This document shows positions 27,614 through 38,032 of a stretch of DNA of 64,000 nt, one piece after another. The notes beneath the pieces were generated by a model. That model saw nothing but the letters and a program-made list of their open reading frames with translations. It was not told where the DNA came from and ran no database searches. The DNA comes from Dipetalonema caudispina (taxonomy: Eukaryota; Nematoda; Chromadorea; Rhabditida; Onchocercidae). Position numbers and translations under genes: made by a program. The stretch's first letter is position 1. Every line of letters begins with the position of its first letter. The stretch covers positions 1-64,000 of the forward strand of contig JABVXV010000315.1 of the NCBI GenBank assembly GCA_013365325.1. Reading direction: 5' to 3'.

Positions 27614-28423
27614 ATGAGTGCGCCATCAGTAAGTAAAGCTGCTTTGGAACGCAAATTTATTGAATGTGGTGAACGTGACCGAATGAAGGAATTGCTGTTG
27701 CAAAGGTTGCGAGAAAGTGGCTGGGTGGAAGAAGTAGAGAATATGTGTCGGAATTGTATACAAAATAAGGTAAGTATTAGAAGCGACTAAGTTTCTCATT
27801 GTATATTCCCTTCCAAAAGTAATCAGCCATGTATTGTTATATTAATTGTTGGACATTTTCCTGTATCACATAAACACTCAAAAATCATTCCCGTATCGAC
27901 ACGCTAAGCTAAGCGTATCTGATCGTATGAGAAGTTACTGCTGTAAGGTTGTTGTAAGGTTTGGATGAAGAATTGAGAAAAATGAAGTAATCATTTCCAT
28001 TTCTGATTGCTTACTTGAAAAGTTTATCGAACACTTTTAAGCTTTGAGACGAACGAGTAATTTCTTAATTTGATAGAAATTATAGGTACTGCTTTAACAG
28101 TCCATCATGTTCCTTCTTTTTTTTCAAGATTTATGTAATTAAAGCTGCTTGTAAAAATTCAAAAAATGGAACTGAACTGGAGAAAGCCCTTCTCGTTAGC
28201 GGAACCTTTTAGTTTCCCAATTACCGCGTTGTACCTAGATATAGATCACCGTTTTCGGAATTTTTCAACTTCATTGCAGGGTATTGAACAAGTAACACTC
28301 GAAGATGTACTGAGCGATGTACGAGTGCGAGCCAGACGAGCGGTGCCTGACGAAGTGAAGCGCGAACTGATGCACTGTATACGCTCGTTCTTACAGCAGC
28401 AGTCTGGTATAAATGATCTCTGA
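27614..28423 (+). CDS. eny2: ENY2/Sus1, SAGA and TREX-2 subunit
   Basis: Two exons, 27614-27769 and 28280-28423, join in phase 0 and give 99 residues, matching the roughly 100-residue family. Recognisable ENY2 features are FIECGERDRMKELLLQRL, then the ESGWVEEVENMCRNCI helix, then GIEQVTLEDVLSDV, and RRAVPDEVKRELMHCIRSFL near the C-terminus. The protein is all-helical. In other eukaryotes it belongs to the SAGA deubiquitinase module and to TREX-2, linking transcription to mRNA export in the nucleus. A TTGATTCAG acceptor ends at 27599, 14 bases before the ATG, and may accept a spliced leader. It lies 2.3 kb downstream of vav on the same strand, too far for a typical nematode operon. The 510-bp intron looks empty. 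Confidence 0.95.
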
Positions 28424-29013
28424 ATCTTGATTTTCCCTTCTTTTACCATACATATTCGTAGGGCAGGTTGATTTTTTGTTACCGGTCTCTTCAAAATGTT
28501 TTGGTTAGTATTTAACGAGTTGGGTATTAATTGCATTGATCTGATGAGTTGAATTTCGAATTTGAAGTGAACCAAAATTCTGAATTTTGAATTGGATCGT
28601 TGTTGATGAAAAATGACAAACGAGATTGGAAAGACCAGCTCTCATGTGACCACATTGTCCGCGGCACAGCCGTCCTCTTACTTCATATTTTCATATGTAT
28701 TCGGAGTAATTTTGTGCATATTGTTCAATCATAAATCCAATACATCCACTATTTGTGTACCATACATAGCTGTTCGCATGTCTGACACGAACAACAGTGA
28801 AGGCTTAAAGAGCTCGAACTTAGAGCGCATACTTCTCCCAATGACGTTACAACTCTCGTTACCAAATACCGCAATTTCTTTAAGTTCTGCTTGCATATAC
28901 TCGTTTTCAGACATCATCGTGAAGGACATAACAATGAAGAAAATACAAACCTTTAACACTCCGTAGTTTGAGAAAGTTAAAATGTGTAACAAAGACCGTG
29001 TAAAGAGCAACAA
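28424..29013. other. Convergent spacer between ENY2 and rpl-3
   Basis: 3' ends of both genes. Two overlapping opposite open frames (plus 28613-28966, 117 codons; minus 28729-29025, 98 codons) lie in a patch slightly richer in G+C. Neither is a family I recognise. Confidence 0.5.
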
Positions 29014-29019
29014 TTTATT
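29014..29019 (-). promoter_or_regulatory. Polyadenylation signal of rpl-3
   Basis: AATAAA on the minus strand, 38 bases past the rpl-3 stop codon, a usual distance for a short ribosomal-protein 3' UTR. Confidence 0.7.
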
Positions 29020-29056
29020 GTGCAAGAAAAATTATAACAATAGGTTTGAATGGCGG

Positions 29057-31577
29057 CTAAGCAGCAACAAAATCTTTCTTCAACTTGCCCATAAATGCCT
29101 TTTTTTCTGCATGTGTCTGGAACCGCCCATGACCAAATTTGGAGCTGGTATCGATCCATTTCAAGTTGATTTTTTCATAAGCAAAACGTTTTGTTTGCGC
29201 AATTAACGATTTCCTCAATGTAATAGGCCTTTTTTTTGAGCCCATACAGCAACCTCGAATCAGAACAAAATCCTGATTCACCAGTCCGTAGTGCGGAAAG
29301 CCTCCCTGGAATATTTGTAATTACAAAAACAAGGAATAACAGTCGCTGACTGCATGAGAGAAATCAAGACTGCCTGATCATTTGCATTCAGTATCGTGCG
29401 GTTGTCAGCATATAATACGCTGAATTGCAGACTGGTATCATCATTATGCGATACGAGTTTATATAACTCTCCTTTGTTTACCAATCAAAACACTCACCAT
29501 TGGATTAATACTCTTCTCCGTAATATCATAGTCTGTACCACCATTTCTTCTACCTTCCTCGGTTAGACAAGACTTCCCTATTCGATAGATCTTTTTGTTG
29601 ACTTCCGTACGATGATGATAACCTTTTTGACCAGCACGAGCTACCGTGAATTGCACACGAGATGGATGCCAAGCTCCGATACAAGCAACCTAAACCATAC
29701 CATAAGTTTATTAGTATTGCCAAAGAAATTGAAAAACAATTTCGTTCCCTAGAAAGTGAATGAAGGGCTCAGCTTCAATATATCAACAAGAGATGCTCAG
29801 TCCACTACTTTCATTTGATCTGATACATCATTGCCATCGAATTACTACAAACAAGTATGCTTCATCTAAATCAGAAAAAATCCCAACCTTTCGAAGACCC
29901 TTATGTGTTTTTCGTGGAAGTTTTTTTGTGTGCCAACGACTTGTAACACCTTTGAAACCTTTCCCCTTGGTAACACCAATAGCATCGATCATTTCATCTT
30001 GGGCAAATACAGAATCCACTGGCACCTGAATGTGAACTACTTTCAAGTTAATTCTGTTTTCTTTGGTAAGAATAAGAAAAATCAAATGATCTGAAAAACA
30101 AAGCTACCTGTTTCTCGAAATGTTCATAAGCCCAATCAACTTTTTCGGGGACTGTGCCACCATTTACTTGTATTTCCATAATATGAGCCTTTTTCTCCCG
30201 ATGTTTCATAACTTTCATCTGCAAATTTGGATAGCGAACAAGTACTCTATAGAAAACAAGTGGGACACAAACAAACAAAGTCAGGTCAAGAAAAAATCCC
30301 TCTCCCCTTATCCAAAACAAACCTGTGTGTGTGCAATGACACGAATTACAGAACAATATTTCTTCATCTTGGCCAAATCAGCTTGTATCGACTTCATGCC
30401 ATCCTCATCCTGCCATTTCTTCGCATGCTTTTGAAACGCCTTCTTTTTGGATGAATTCCTGTGGAATATGAGAACTCTAACAGTGTAAAAGCAAAGAACA
30501 AAAGCTCCCCGCTTCTTACGCCGTTTCAGTGGCCTTCATGATACATCAACATTTGTAACAGCGGAAGGTCTGTTCTCTGAGGCTTGAAGTTGATACTCAT
30601 ACAAACACAGTTGCAGAGGAGAGTGAGACTATTTTCAAAAACCGTTCACTGAAGTAACCAAGTCACTTGAATTATAGAAAAATAAAGTTAAGGCAAACAA
30701 AACGTTATCAACATGTCAAAAAATGAAAGCTCTGAAGGAAGGCAGCATATAATGGACTGTTGCTATCTTCATAATCAATAAGCATACTCCTAGTCTCTCA
30801 TCATAGCTTTCAGATTTTTTTTCTCTACAACGAGCCCCTAGAACCGAACCCGAGACACTCACTTGTGCACCGCTTTATCCACGACACCACGCAAACTACT
30901 CTCGTAGACCCACTAATTCCATTCCAAGATTCTCATCTTTCAACTACAATAAAACAACAGACAACCACCCACTTTTTAATCTTCACACAGAAAATAATTT
31001 AAGATACTGGTTAAACGTACCAATTTTTGTAGAATCTTCGTCGACAATCTTCTGATAGATGTTCAGCCCATACTGTCTTGAACTGTCGTGGTCCGCGCGG
31101 CGTATCTATATATCCTACCACACCAACGATAATCATCGGAGGCGTTTCCAAAATTGTCACTGCTTCGACAACTTCTTTTTTATTAACCTTCGATCCTGGC
31201 TTATCTACCTATAATGTGCCGCACTGTTAATGGATAGAAAACAACAAAATGAATAGTATGGGCACAAATATATAGCACTCAGTCCAATAGGGAACATTTT
31301 ACAGTTCATCACTTAGTTACTCAAATAATAGTTAATGAACTCATCATTGTGCATCAACCACTAATACGAGCTTCAATAAATCAAAATGACGAAATGATAC
31401 CTCACGGACAATATGGGTCATGCCAGCCTTAAAGCCCATAAATGCGGTCAGATGAATCGGCTTTGAGGGGTCATCCTTGGGAAAGGCCTTAACTTTTCCA
31501 CGATGGCGCTTCGACCGCTTCTTCGGTGTGAAACCCATGGATCCATGTCGTGGAGCCGAAAATTTACGATGAGACAT
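29057..31577 (-). CDS. rpl-3: 60S ribosomal protein L3 (uL3)
   Basis: Seven minus-strand exons close in phase: 31401-31577, 31021-31208, 30323-30458, 30108-30218, 29888-30025, 29498-29689, 29057-29305. They give 396 residues, against about 400 for the family. The start is [16 protein letters not shown], the universal uL3 N-terminal extension that reaches towards the peptidyl-transferase centre. The central [18 protein letters not shown] contains the conserved Trp/His finger, and [17 protein letters not shown] closes the protein. A TTTGCAG acceptor at 31593, 15 bases before the ATG, marks a spliced-leader or 5'-UTR site. Codons are noticeably more G/C-rich than neighbouring genes, as expected for high expression. 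Introns 1, 2, 5 and 6 carry candidate snoRNAs in the same orientation, so host transcription would supply them after debranching. Introns 3 and 4 are short and empty. Confidence 0.98.
29384..29449 (-). ncRNA. Box C/D snoRNA, predicted 5.8S rRNA Gm guide
   Basis: 66 nt inside intron 6 of rpl-3. Terminal stem GCAT/ATGC is perfect. Box C is ATGATGA, box D is CTGA directly before the 3' stem, and a C'-like TGCTGA is present. The internal guide GTCTGCAATT(CA) is complementary to the near-universal 5.8S stretch TGAATTGCAGAC (plus strand 29421-29432). If the degenerate D' box is the CAGC that follows, the fifth base upstream pairs with the G of AAUUG. That is the residue methylated as Gm75 in human 5.8S, guided by U96 (from memory). 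Structure and pairing are read from the sequence; the function is inferred. Confidence 0.75.
29766..29835 (-). ncRNA. Candidate box C/D snoRNA, possible 28S guide
   Basis: 70 nt inside intron 5 of rpl-3. Short stem GGC/GCC, box C ATGATGT, two CTGA boxes (D' at 29797-29800, D at 29769-29772) and a C'-like GTTGATA. The guide before D' is complementary to CCACTACTTTCATT. The first seven bases match the conserved 28S stretch ACCACUAC; I am not sure of the nematode sequence beyond that. The predicted methyl site is the C before UAC, which I do not recall as known. Weaker than the other three. Confidence 0.5.
30724..30812 (-). ncRNA. Box C/D snoRNA, predicted 18S Am guide (snR52/U83 type)
   Basis: 89 nt inside intron 2 of rpl-3. 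The ends pair as TGAAAGC/GCTTTCA. Box C is ATGATGA (plus 30798-30804). Box D is a variant, CAGA (plus 30731-30734). An ATGAAGA could be box C'. The 13 bases before box D, TGCTGCCTTCCTT, are complementary to the universal 18S sequence AAGGAAGGCAGCA. The fifth base from box D pairs with the A of AAGGA. Counting from the U14 target, this is yeast 18S A420, guided by snR52, and the human U83 site (from memory). The exact fit to a known site supports the CAGA box. Confidence 0.78.
30814..30893 (-). mobile_element. tRNA-like SINE fragment or tRNA pseudogene, intron 2 of rpl-3
   Basis: On the minus strand GCGTGGTGTCGTGGATAAAG resembles a tRNA D-arm/box A (TGGTGTCGTGG). About 30 bases later GGTTCGGTTCT fits the box B consensus GGTTCGANTCC. 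A short A-run follows at 30814-30820. The T-arm stem pairs poorly and I cannot fold an acceptor stem, so this is not a working tRNA. A tRNA-derived SINE or an old tRNA retrocopy fits best. It abuts the snoRNA at 30724-30812. Confidence 0.5.
31275..31352 (-). ncRNA. Box C/D snoRNA, predicted 28S Am guide
   Basis: 78 nt inside intron 1 of rpl-3. Terminal stem GCAC/GTGC, box C ATGATGA (plus 31341-31347), C' box GTGATGA (plus 31307-31313), box D CTGA (plus 31279-31282). The guide ATGTTCCCTATTGG before box D pairs with 28S CCAAUAGGGAACGU over 14 positions with one G-U pair. This target lies just after the A-loop and before GAGCUGGGUUUAGACC. The plus-five rule picks the second A of CCAAU, which I do not recall as methylated in yeast or human. 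Structure and pairing are seen; the function is inferred. Confidence 0.75.
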
Positions 31578-31592
31578 CGCAAGTGCGATTAA

Positions 31593-34500
31593 CTGCAAAC
31601 TGACTTATTTCAATGGACGTTTTCACCGTCTACCTACGAACGTAACAATATTTCATGAAAAGTCCCATAACAGGAGAAAATACTTCACGCAATCTACCAT
31701 CTACGACTCTAATGTACAACATAAAGAATCAACCACCGAAAAACCAAAACACGAGGTTAACGACTCATTCAAGAGGTTAATTATTACGTTGAATCTGACA
31801 TTCAATCACGCAACCATTTCCACTTTCTAAAGAGTAGATCTTAGAAAGTGGAGAGCAGATATTTCGGGTGAACTTGCACTCTAAAAAATAAAGTAATCAT
31901 TTCCACTCGCAAAACATTTATTTAACTTCCTAATCTCTCCTTCAAAATCCATGCTAAGGAAATCGAAAGTAGGGAAGTTCAGCCAAATGAATTTCTCGAT
32001 TTCTTTCGCAATAAACTACCAATAACAACTTCTTTCACTTTCCTTATCGAAATGGTGCAGCATTAAAAACTTGCTTAAGGCTCGGAAATGGGAAATTTAT
32101 GGACTGCATAGCTATACCTAAATTATATTTAAAAAAGGATTATATGTATTATATGCATCTGAATTTCTGCATATCTGCAACGATTATAATAACTGACCTT
32201 ACCAAAAAAGTCAAACACCATTTACGCAATCTACCGCTCACGTACAACCCAACCCACCACCCAACTAACTACCAGCCAACTGAAACATAATCCCAAACCA
32301 TTCCCGAATTTAGGATCCTACTACAGTAAACAGGGTATCAATGCGAAACAAGCTTTCGCCGATACAGCTTAAAAGCCTAAAGTTTTGTCTCATAAAGAAT
32401 ATCGTTTTGATAGTGTCGAAATGAAAAAGACGACGTCTCTCCTCATCCATTTATATAATTTAGTTGATGAGATGCTGGGAAAGTGGGTCGTTTAGTGCTT
32501 ATCTCTTGTTACCATATCATCATGGTAATTTTCAATCATAACAATTAATTCAACAGTATCGTTCGTTGATTTGTTCCATTCAACAAACCTCAGGATGATT
32601 AATTACTTTTTTCTTTCCTCGAAATAAGATCTAACTATAAAAATAAGCCATAGCCAAAATTCTTAGCCAGTAGCACATCCATTGTAACATATGATGGATA
32701 TAATGAATTGTGAAATAATGATATTAATATATTATAAAATACAAATGAATAATTTTATTGATATTACAATTTTCCCTTTTACGTATATATCGAGAATTTT
32801 CCATATACAAATAATTGGAAATTTTCATTCATTAAAATACACATCCTTATCTAACAAAAAAAAAAAAGATCATTATGTTTTTTGTATCAAAAATTAATAT
32901 TTCTACGAAGCTATGGTAATTGTAATACCGAACAGAAACTACGGTAACTGGTTGTAATCCAAATTGATTCAATTTTTGTATTAATATCCATTACAATGAA
33001 TTTTATGATATGAAAAGGGATGTTTCATTAATTGTAAATTAGTTTACTGCGTGTACAAAACATTACTTCAATTTCTGACACGATACTTTGTCGTGAATTA
33101 AAGAATATGCCTTTAAATTTCTTATTTATCAGTTCATAGTCACCGTATTTCGTGTATTTTTATACGGTGCAAATAATAATAATAACTTACGATATTAATG
33201 AATAACCCCTCTCGTTGTTATCACTTATTACATATTGTTTTTTGTTGACAAATCGATTAAAAAATAGAAGAAAGTGATTTCATAGTATTAGTTAGAAGTA
33301 ATATTGTGTAAATGAAGTTACGATATCGGTTATACAACATAACCTGTTGATTTCTTTGAATTGATTAAGAGTCCGGTTTCCTTCTATCATATGAAAGGTC
33401 AGCTTATTGATTTTACTTAAGTCAACCTGTAAAATCCTTTGTTTCGGACGGAATACATTCAGCAATCCTTATATAAAGAGGATATGGGAAAGTCTGTAAA
33501 TTTAAGTGTAATGAATCTTACTGAAATGCGAGAACTGCTCGGATACATGTCGCAGTATGTTGTATTGCAATAGCATGTGGAGAATACTGCCGAAATAAAA
33601 ATTCATGTCCAATTGTTTCTTTTAATTTATCTTTTAGTTGGAACTTCAAACTTCTTAACGGATTCAGTAAAATAAGTATTTGATCCGCGAATGAATCTTA
33701 GTAAAATTTAATATCTTCTAGAGAGTTAATGCAGCACAAAGTCACATTTTATAGATTGCAATGATCGTAAGTGTGATTTTACAGGACGTGAAGATTTAAT
33801 AAAGGAACTGTTTAATCTATGGATCAAATCCAGATCAAATCAAATCCAACATTAGTGCAAGCGGGTTATAAATCAAATCAAATTTAGTGACGCAGTACAG
33901 TCTCTAAACGATGCACTTTCATTCCTTAATACAACTGCACTTCTTACTTATTTTACTTCTTTCAACGTCATTGCTTTTTATTACTCGAATCTGTCTCATC
34001 ATCGATTATTCCACCCAAATGTGTGCCAATTCTTTATTTAAATTAATTAATAAATTTTATATTACTTTAAACTTGAAAGCGTAGCAAACAGTTGAAAATT
34101 ACGAAATATTTTTGCATCAATAGAAAATGAAATTCAGCGAGTTTTTATTCAAAAATTATTAAAATCTCATCTTATCATTATTTCAACAAAATTATTAAAA
34201 TCTCTTCTTACGATTATTTCAATTTTCATGTTCACTTTTACACACAATAATATGGTTTTCATTTTAGCCAGCTAATCAATTGAAACGATTAGCAGACAAA
34301 CTTTTTAAATTTAAATTATTTTCTAATCTATTCCTAACAGTCCAAAGTGTTGACGATATTGCTACAACAGGAAATGAATGGTAAAGGTTATCTTTGCACG
34401 ATATGTAAAAAACAAAAAAAAAAAAGGAAAAAAGAGAATGATTAATTTTGGAAAAATAAAAACAAAATGGACAAGTGCAAGTTTGTATCGGAGACCAATC

Positions 34501-35388
34501 GTCAAATATACTCTCATCACTGCAACCAATAACACTTTACTATTCTGACTCATCAGCAACTTTCGATCAATTTATTTTACACTGTATCATGCGATCGCTT
34601 CAGGTAGAGATGATACTGAGTTCATCTCATTTTGATCAAATACCTTTGAAATACCTTCAACTTAAATTTCGATCCTTCTTGTGTTTTAGATATCCATTCA
34701 TCCTAATAAGCATTTCATATACAGTATTTAACTTCTTTCATATCGATAGGCGAATAATAAAAGATTTGGATCTTTGTTCAGTATTTTCTTTTATCACTTA
34801 CTTTTTTTGGTACCATTTTCGACAGTAATTTACCATTTTCTGTAAAAAATCTTTAGCATCACTTCTTCCTTGTTGTTGAATATTATCAAAAATACAATGC
34901 TTATTATGATTAATTGTTCTTCTTTCCTCCTTTCTCATCTTTCATTTGTTAAAAAAATGAACAAAATTAATACTTTCTTTCCTTAATTATTACAATCGAA
35001 GAAAATCCCTTTTTATCATTTTTTTTTTCTTTGTATTTCAAACATATCTTCAAAATTTTCGATTAATCAGTACAATAGACATGTATTCATGCCAGAAAGA
35101 CATTTGGAATATTGACCATTCATTCATTCACTGATATCCTTCTCTTTTACTTTATCATTTCTTATTTAACATTTAAAAATATTTAATTAAAAGAAAGAAA
35201 GAAGGAAATATTTCAGCAAAAAAATTGAACATTATGAATTGGATTGAATAATATATTAGCTATCTCAAATGATTTTTATTTTTGTTTGAAAGTATTATAT
35301 GATAGCACATTTTTTTAACTAATACATTTTGCTTCCCATGTTTAGTATTACTTTGTAGACTGATTTAATTAAATGATAAAGCCATGAT
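31593..35388. other. Intergenic, rpl-3 promoter side to MOLO1 gene
   Basis: Holds the rpl-3 promoter region just above 31600. A patch with ATCAAATC-type short repeats lies at about 33820-33890. An open plus frame at 34475-34828 (117 codons) has no recognisable domain and no acceptor. No RNA gene seen. Confidence 0.5.
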
Positions 35389-35398
35389 TATTTTCAGA

Positions 35399-38032
35399 AT
35401 GTGGTATCATAACTTACTAGTACTATTATTGCTTATCATTCAGCTTTGTTTTGCTCAGCAACAAACAACCGATACTTTTCCAAATCCTCGTACTAATGGC
35501 TACAACGATTGTGGACTAAAGTCGAAGGGATATGTGTGTGATCCAGACAAAGTTACTTTTATCCATTTTTCCACTATTTAATTATTTACTCGAAATAATT
35601 TTTGGAAATTTTGAAAAATAATGGGAAGTTCTGTTGGCCAAAAATAATATTACTTAAATTTGGCAAAGTATCATTTGTTCAGCATTTCAGCTCTTCTTAG
35701 CTAATACGACAAATACTCGAGGAATGAATCAACAATAAAAAATGAAATCAATTAAATGATTGAAAAATGACGAGTGATCTCACTCATATTCCTTCTTTTC
35801 GTCCTTTATTTTTTTTTACAAGTTTAATTTATTTGGCTATTGAAATATTGTTGTAATGCAAATGTAAAAAGTATTTTAGCAACTTACCGAACAAGAAAGA
35901 TACCGACTAAATAATGATTTACTTCAACTATCACGACGAACATCGGGTGATCAGAGTACGGATTTTTGTACTACAAAAGGTGTTGATGCCACCTTATTTA
36001 TCACAAAACAGGTCGTCATCAAGATTTTTATTATTTATAGATATTGTATGAAGAGAATTTTATTGGAAAGGAATTAAAATTTATTCCATTTTTCCTTTTG
36101 TAGTTCTTAATTCTTATTTATTTTTGTTCCTCCCAGTTCTTTTTTAAAATCAATTCTATTCCTTCTCTGTTCAACTCAAATTAAAAATAGTATATTTCGA
36201 CCATAGTCGGACATTTAATGATTGGACCTAATTTATAATATTAGAAGTTTGATATTGTTTGCAAAAACTCGAATTTCAACAATGTCAACCAACGCTATCG
36301 GTTTTGTCATAGCAAATTTATTTAACTTCTATATCAATAGGAAAATCGTAGAAATGTAACAAACTGATATGAAAAGCTTCCAGGGTGATAAGCAATTAGC
36401 TCATCAATTAAACAGTCTTTGGGCTATCGATAGACAATGTAAAAAATCTATTATTTTCGTACTTTCGACCAATGACCACATCCTATATTATGCAATCGAT
36501 GAGCACTCTCCCATATGTTTGTTTGTTTTTTCAAAAATTGCATTCGATTTTTCTTACCTCTACTACACTTATATAGCAACGATGAAGGATGACGGATTTT
36601 TTTATTTATCCCAGAAATTGTACGAATTCCATAAGAATACTACAATGGATTAATTAGTGATAATCAAATGATCCGAATTATCAACAGTGCTGACCAATTA
36701 GGAATGATGCTAAATAATTCAAAGATTACCATTTAAACCAATAGTTAACCATTTTTGACATTATCATCGAGGCAGAACGAAGAGCTGTACTCATTATTCA
36801 GTAGAAGGTTAAGAGGTTATAAAGATTCATACGTCATCGGATATCTTTTCATACTTGCTCGCACTCACATATGTATATATTCGGGATGTAGAAATCAATC
36901 GAAGAGGTTTTTTTTTTCCGACATGATTCAGCTTTTTAATTCACCTAATCGATCGGATCCCTGATGATTCGAGTCATCTGATTACCAATGACTGATTCCA
37001 AAAGTCAATCATTTTGGTGTACTTCCCGAATGATATTTTGTTATTTAATGAGGGATGATACAGTTTAAAATGTAAAATCTTACTTTACGTCTAAATATGA
37101 TTTGACATGGATCAAGTTATATATATGCTCAATAAGGCGTATACAACGATAAATGGAATATCTACCTGTTAAGAAGGGAAGTATAAATCATATATAGTAA
37201 AGAAGTAATTTAAGTCGCATATTTTATGTGTATTCTGCATTCTGTCAACCACTCAATTTAAGTTTGATTTTTAGCAGCCAGTAGTTTCGAAACAATAATC
37301 AGCGAACAGCAGCAACTTTTAAACGAAGGCAAATTTACGATGGCTTTGACGACGATATTTACGAAACTTGGAGAATCCGTTCGAGACAACAGTAAGGAAA
37401 GAAAAAAGATAAACGGTTACTTATGCAAACTTGATCAGATGCTGAATTCTTAAACAGTCAAATGTGTATAGAATAGTAAGAACTGAAAATTCTTCTTTGA
37501 GGCACTACCAGGTAAACCTTACCGGGTCATACAGTAACAAAAATACATCCAAAACCATAAGGTCAAACATTCGCACTCGTACATACCAACTATTTTCAAC
37601 TAAATGAGACCACAAGTACCCAGCCATACCTAAACAAGGTAGATCCACGAACTCAAAGCTACGTATCCAAGTTAAAGTGTTACCCAAAAGAATGAACTTT
37701 TTAGACTCCCATGAAGATCATTTGACATTAGAATATATTGATGTATAAAATATCATTTTGAAATTTAAAAGAATAACATTTTGCAATCAATCCAAACCCC
37801 ATTGAATTTTTGGATCGAAGGATTAGGAAAGAATAGAAAGCAAACTCATGAAATGATGCTCTTCATTTAGATAGGGAAACTCCTCAAATTTCAAATAAAT
37901 TATATAACTAAAGCTGAGAATATTTTAGATGATACACATGAAGGAGACGCATCGATGGGTTTTCCACAAATCAGCGTCCTTTCATATTTTATGATAATTT
38001 CATCAATTGCCTTACATTTACTCGCTGTATAA
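35399..38032 (+). CDS. MOLO1-domain membrane protein (levamisole-receptor modulator type)
   Basis: Five exons close in phase: 35399-35551, 35880-36011, 36384-36516, 37275-37391, 37929-38032. They give 212 residues. Order: signal peptide (LLVLLLLIIQLCFA, residues 6-19); a segment with C-x-rich GYNDCGLKSKGYVCDPD typical of the family's start; QLTEQERYRLNNDLLQL; an FCTTKGVD motif; then CKKSIIFVLSTNDHILYYAI; and IISEQQQLLNEGKFTMALTT. A C-terminal hydrophobic stretch (LSYFMIISSIALHLLAV) ends at the stop. MOLO-1 in C. elegans is an auxiliary subunit of levamisole-sensitive acetylcholine receptors at the muscle surface. The tail has no cytoplasmic part, so it could be either a transmembrane anchor or a GPI signal (small residues DASMG before it). 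ATTTTCAG ends one base before the ATG, a candidate spliced-leader site. Exon 4 has a tandem TTTTAGCAG acceptor. Confidence 0.85.

Noticed and set aside
34475..34828. 117-codon plus frame upstream of the MOLO1 gene
   Set aside because: Non-ATG start, no acceptor, no recognisable family.
36517..36800. Extension of the MOLO1 reading frame past exon 3 (KDDGFFYLSQKLYEF) suggesting a broken gene
   Set aside because: The exon at 37275 continues the family alignment in phase and a C-terminal exon closes the protein, so this stretch is intron and the gene is intact.
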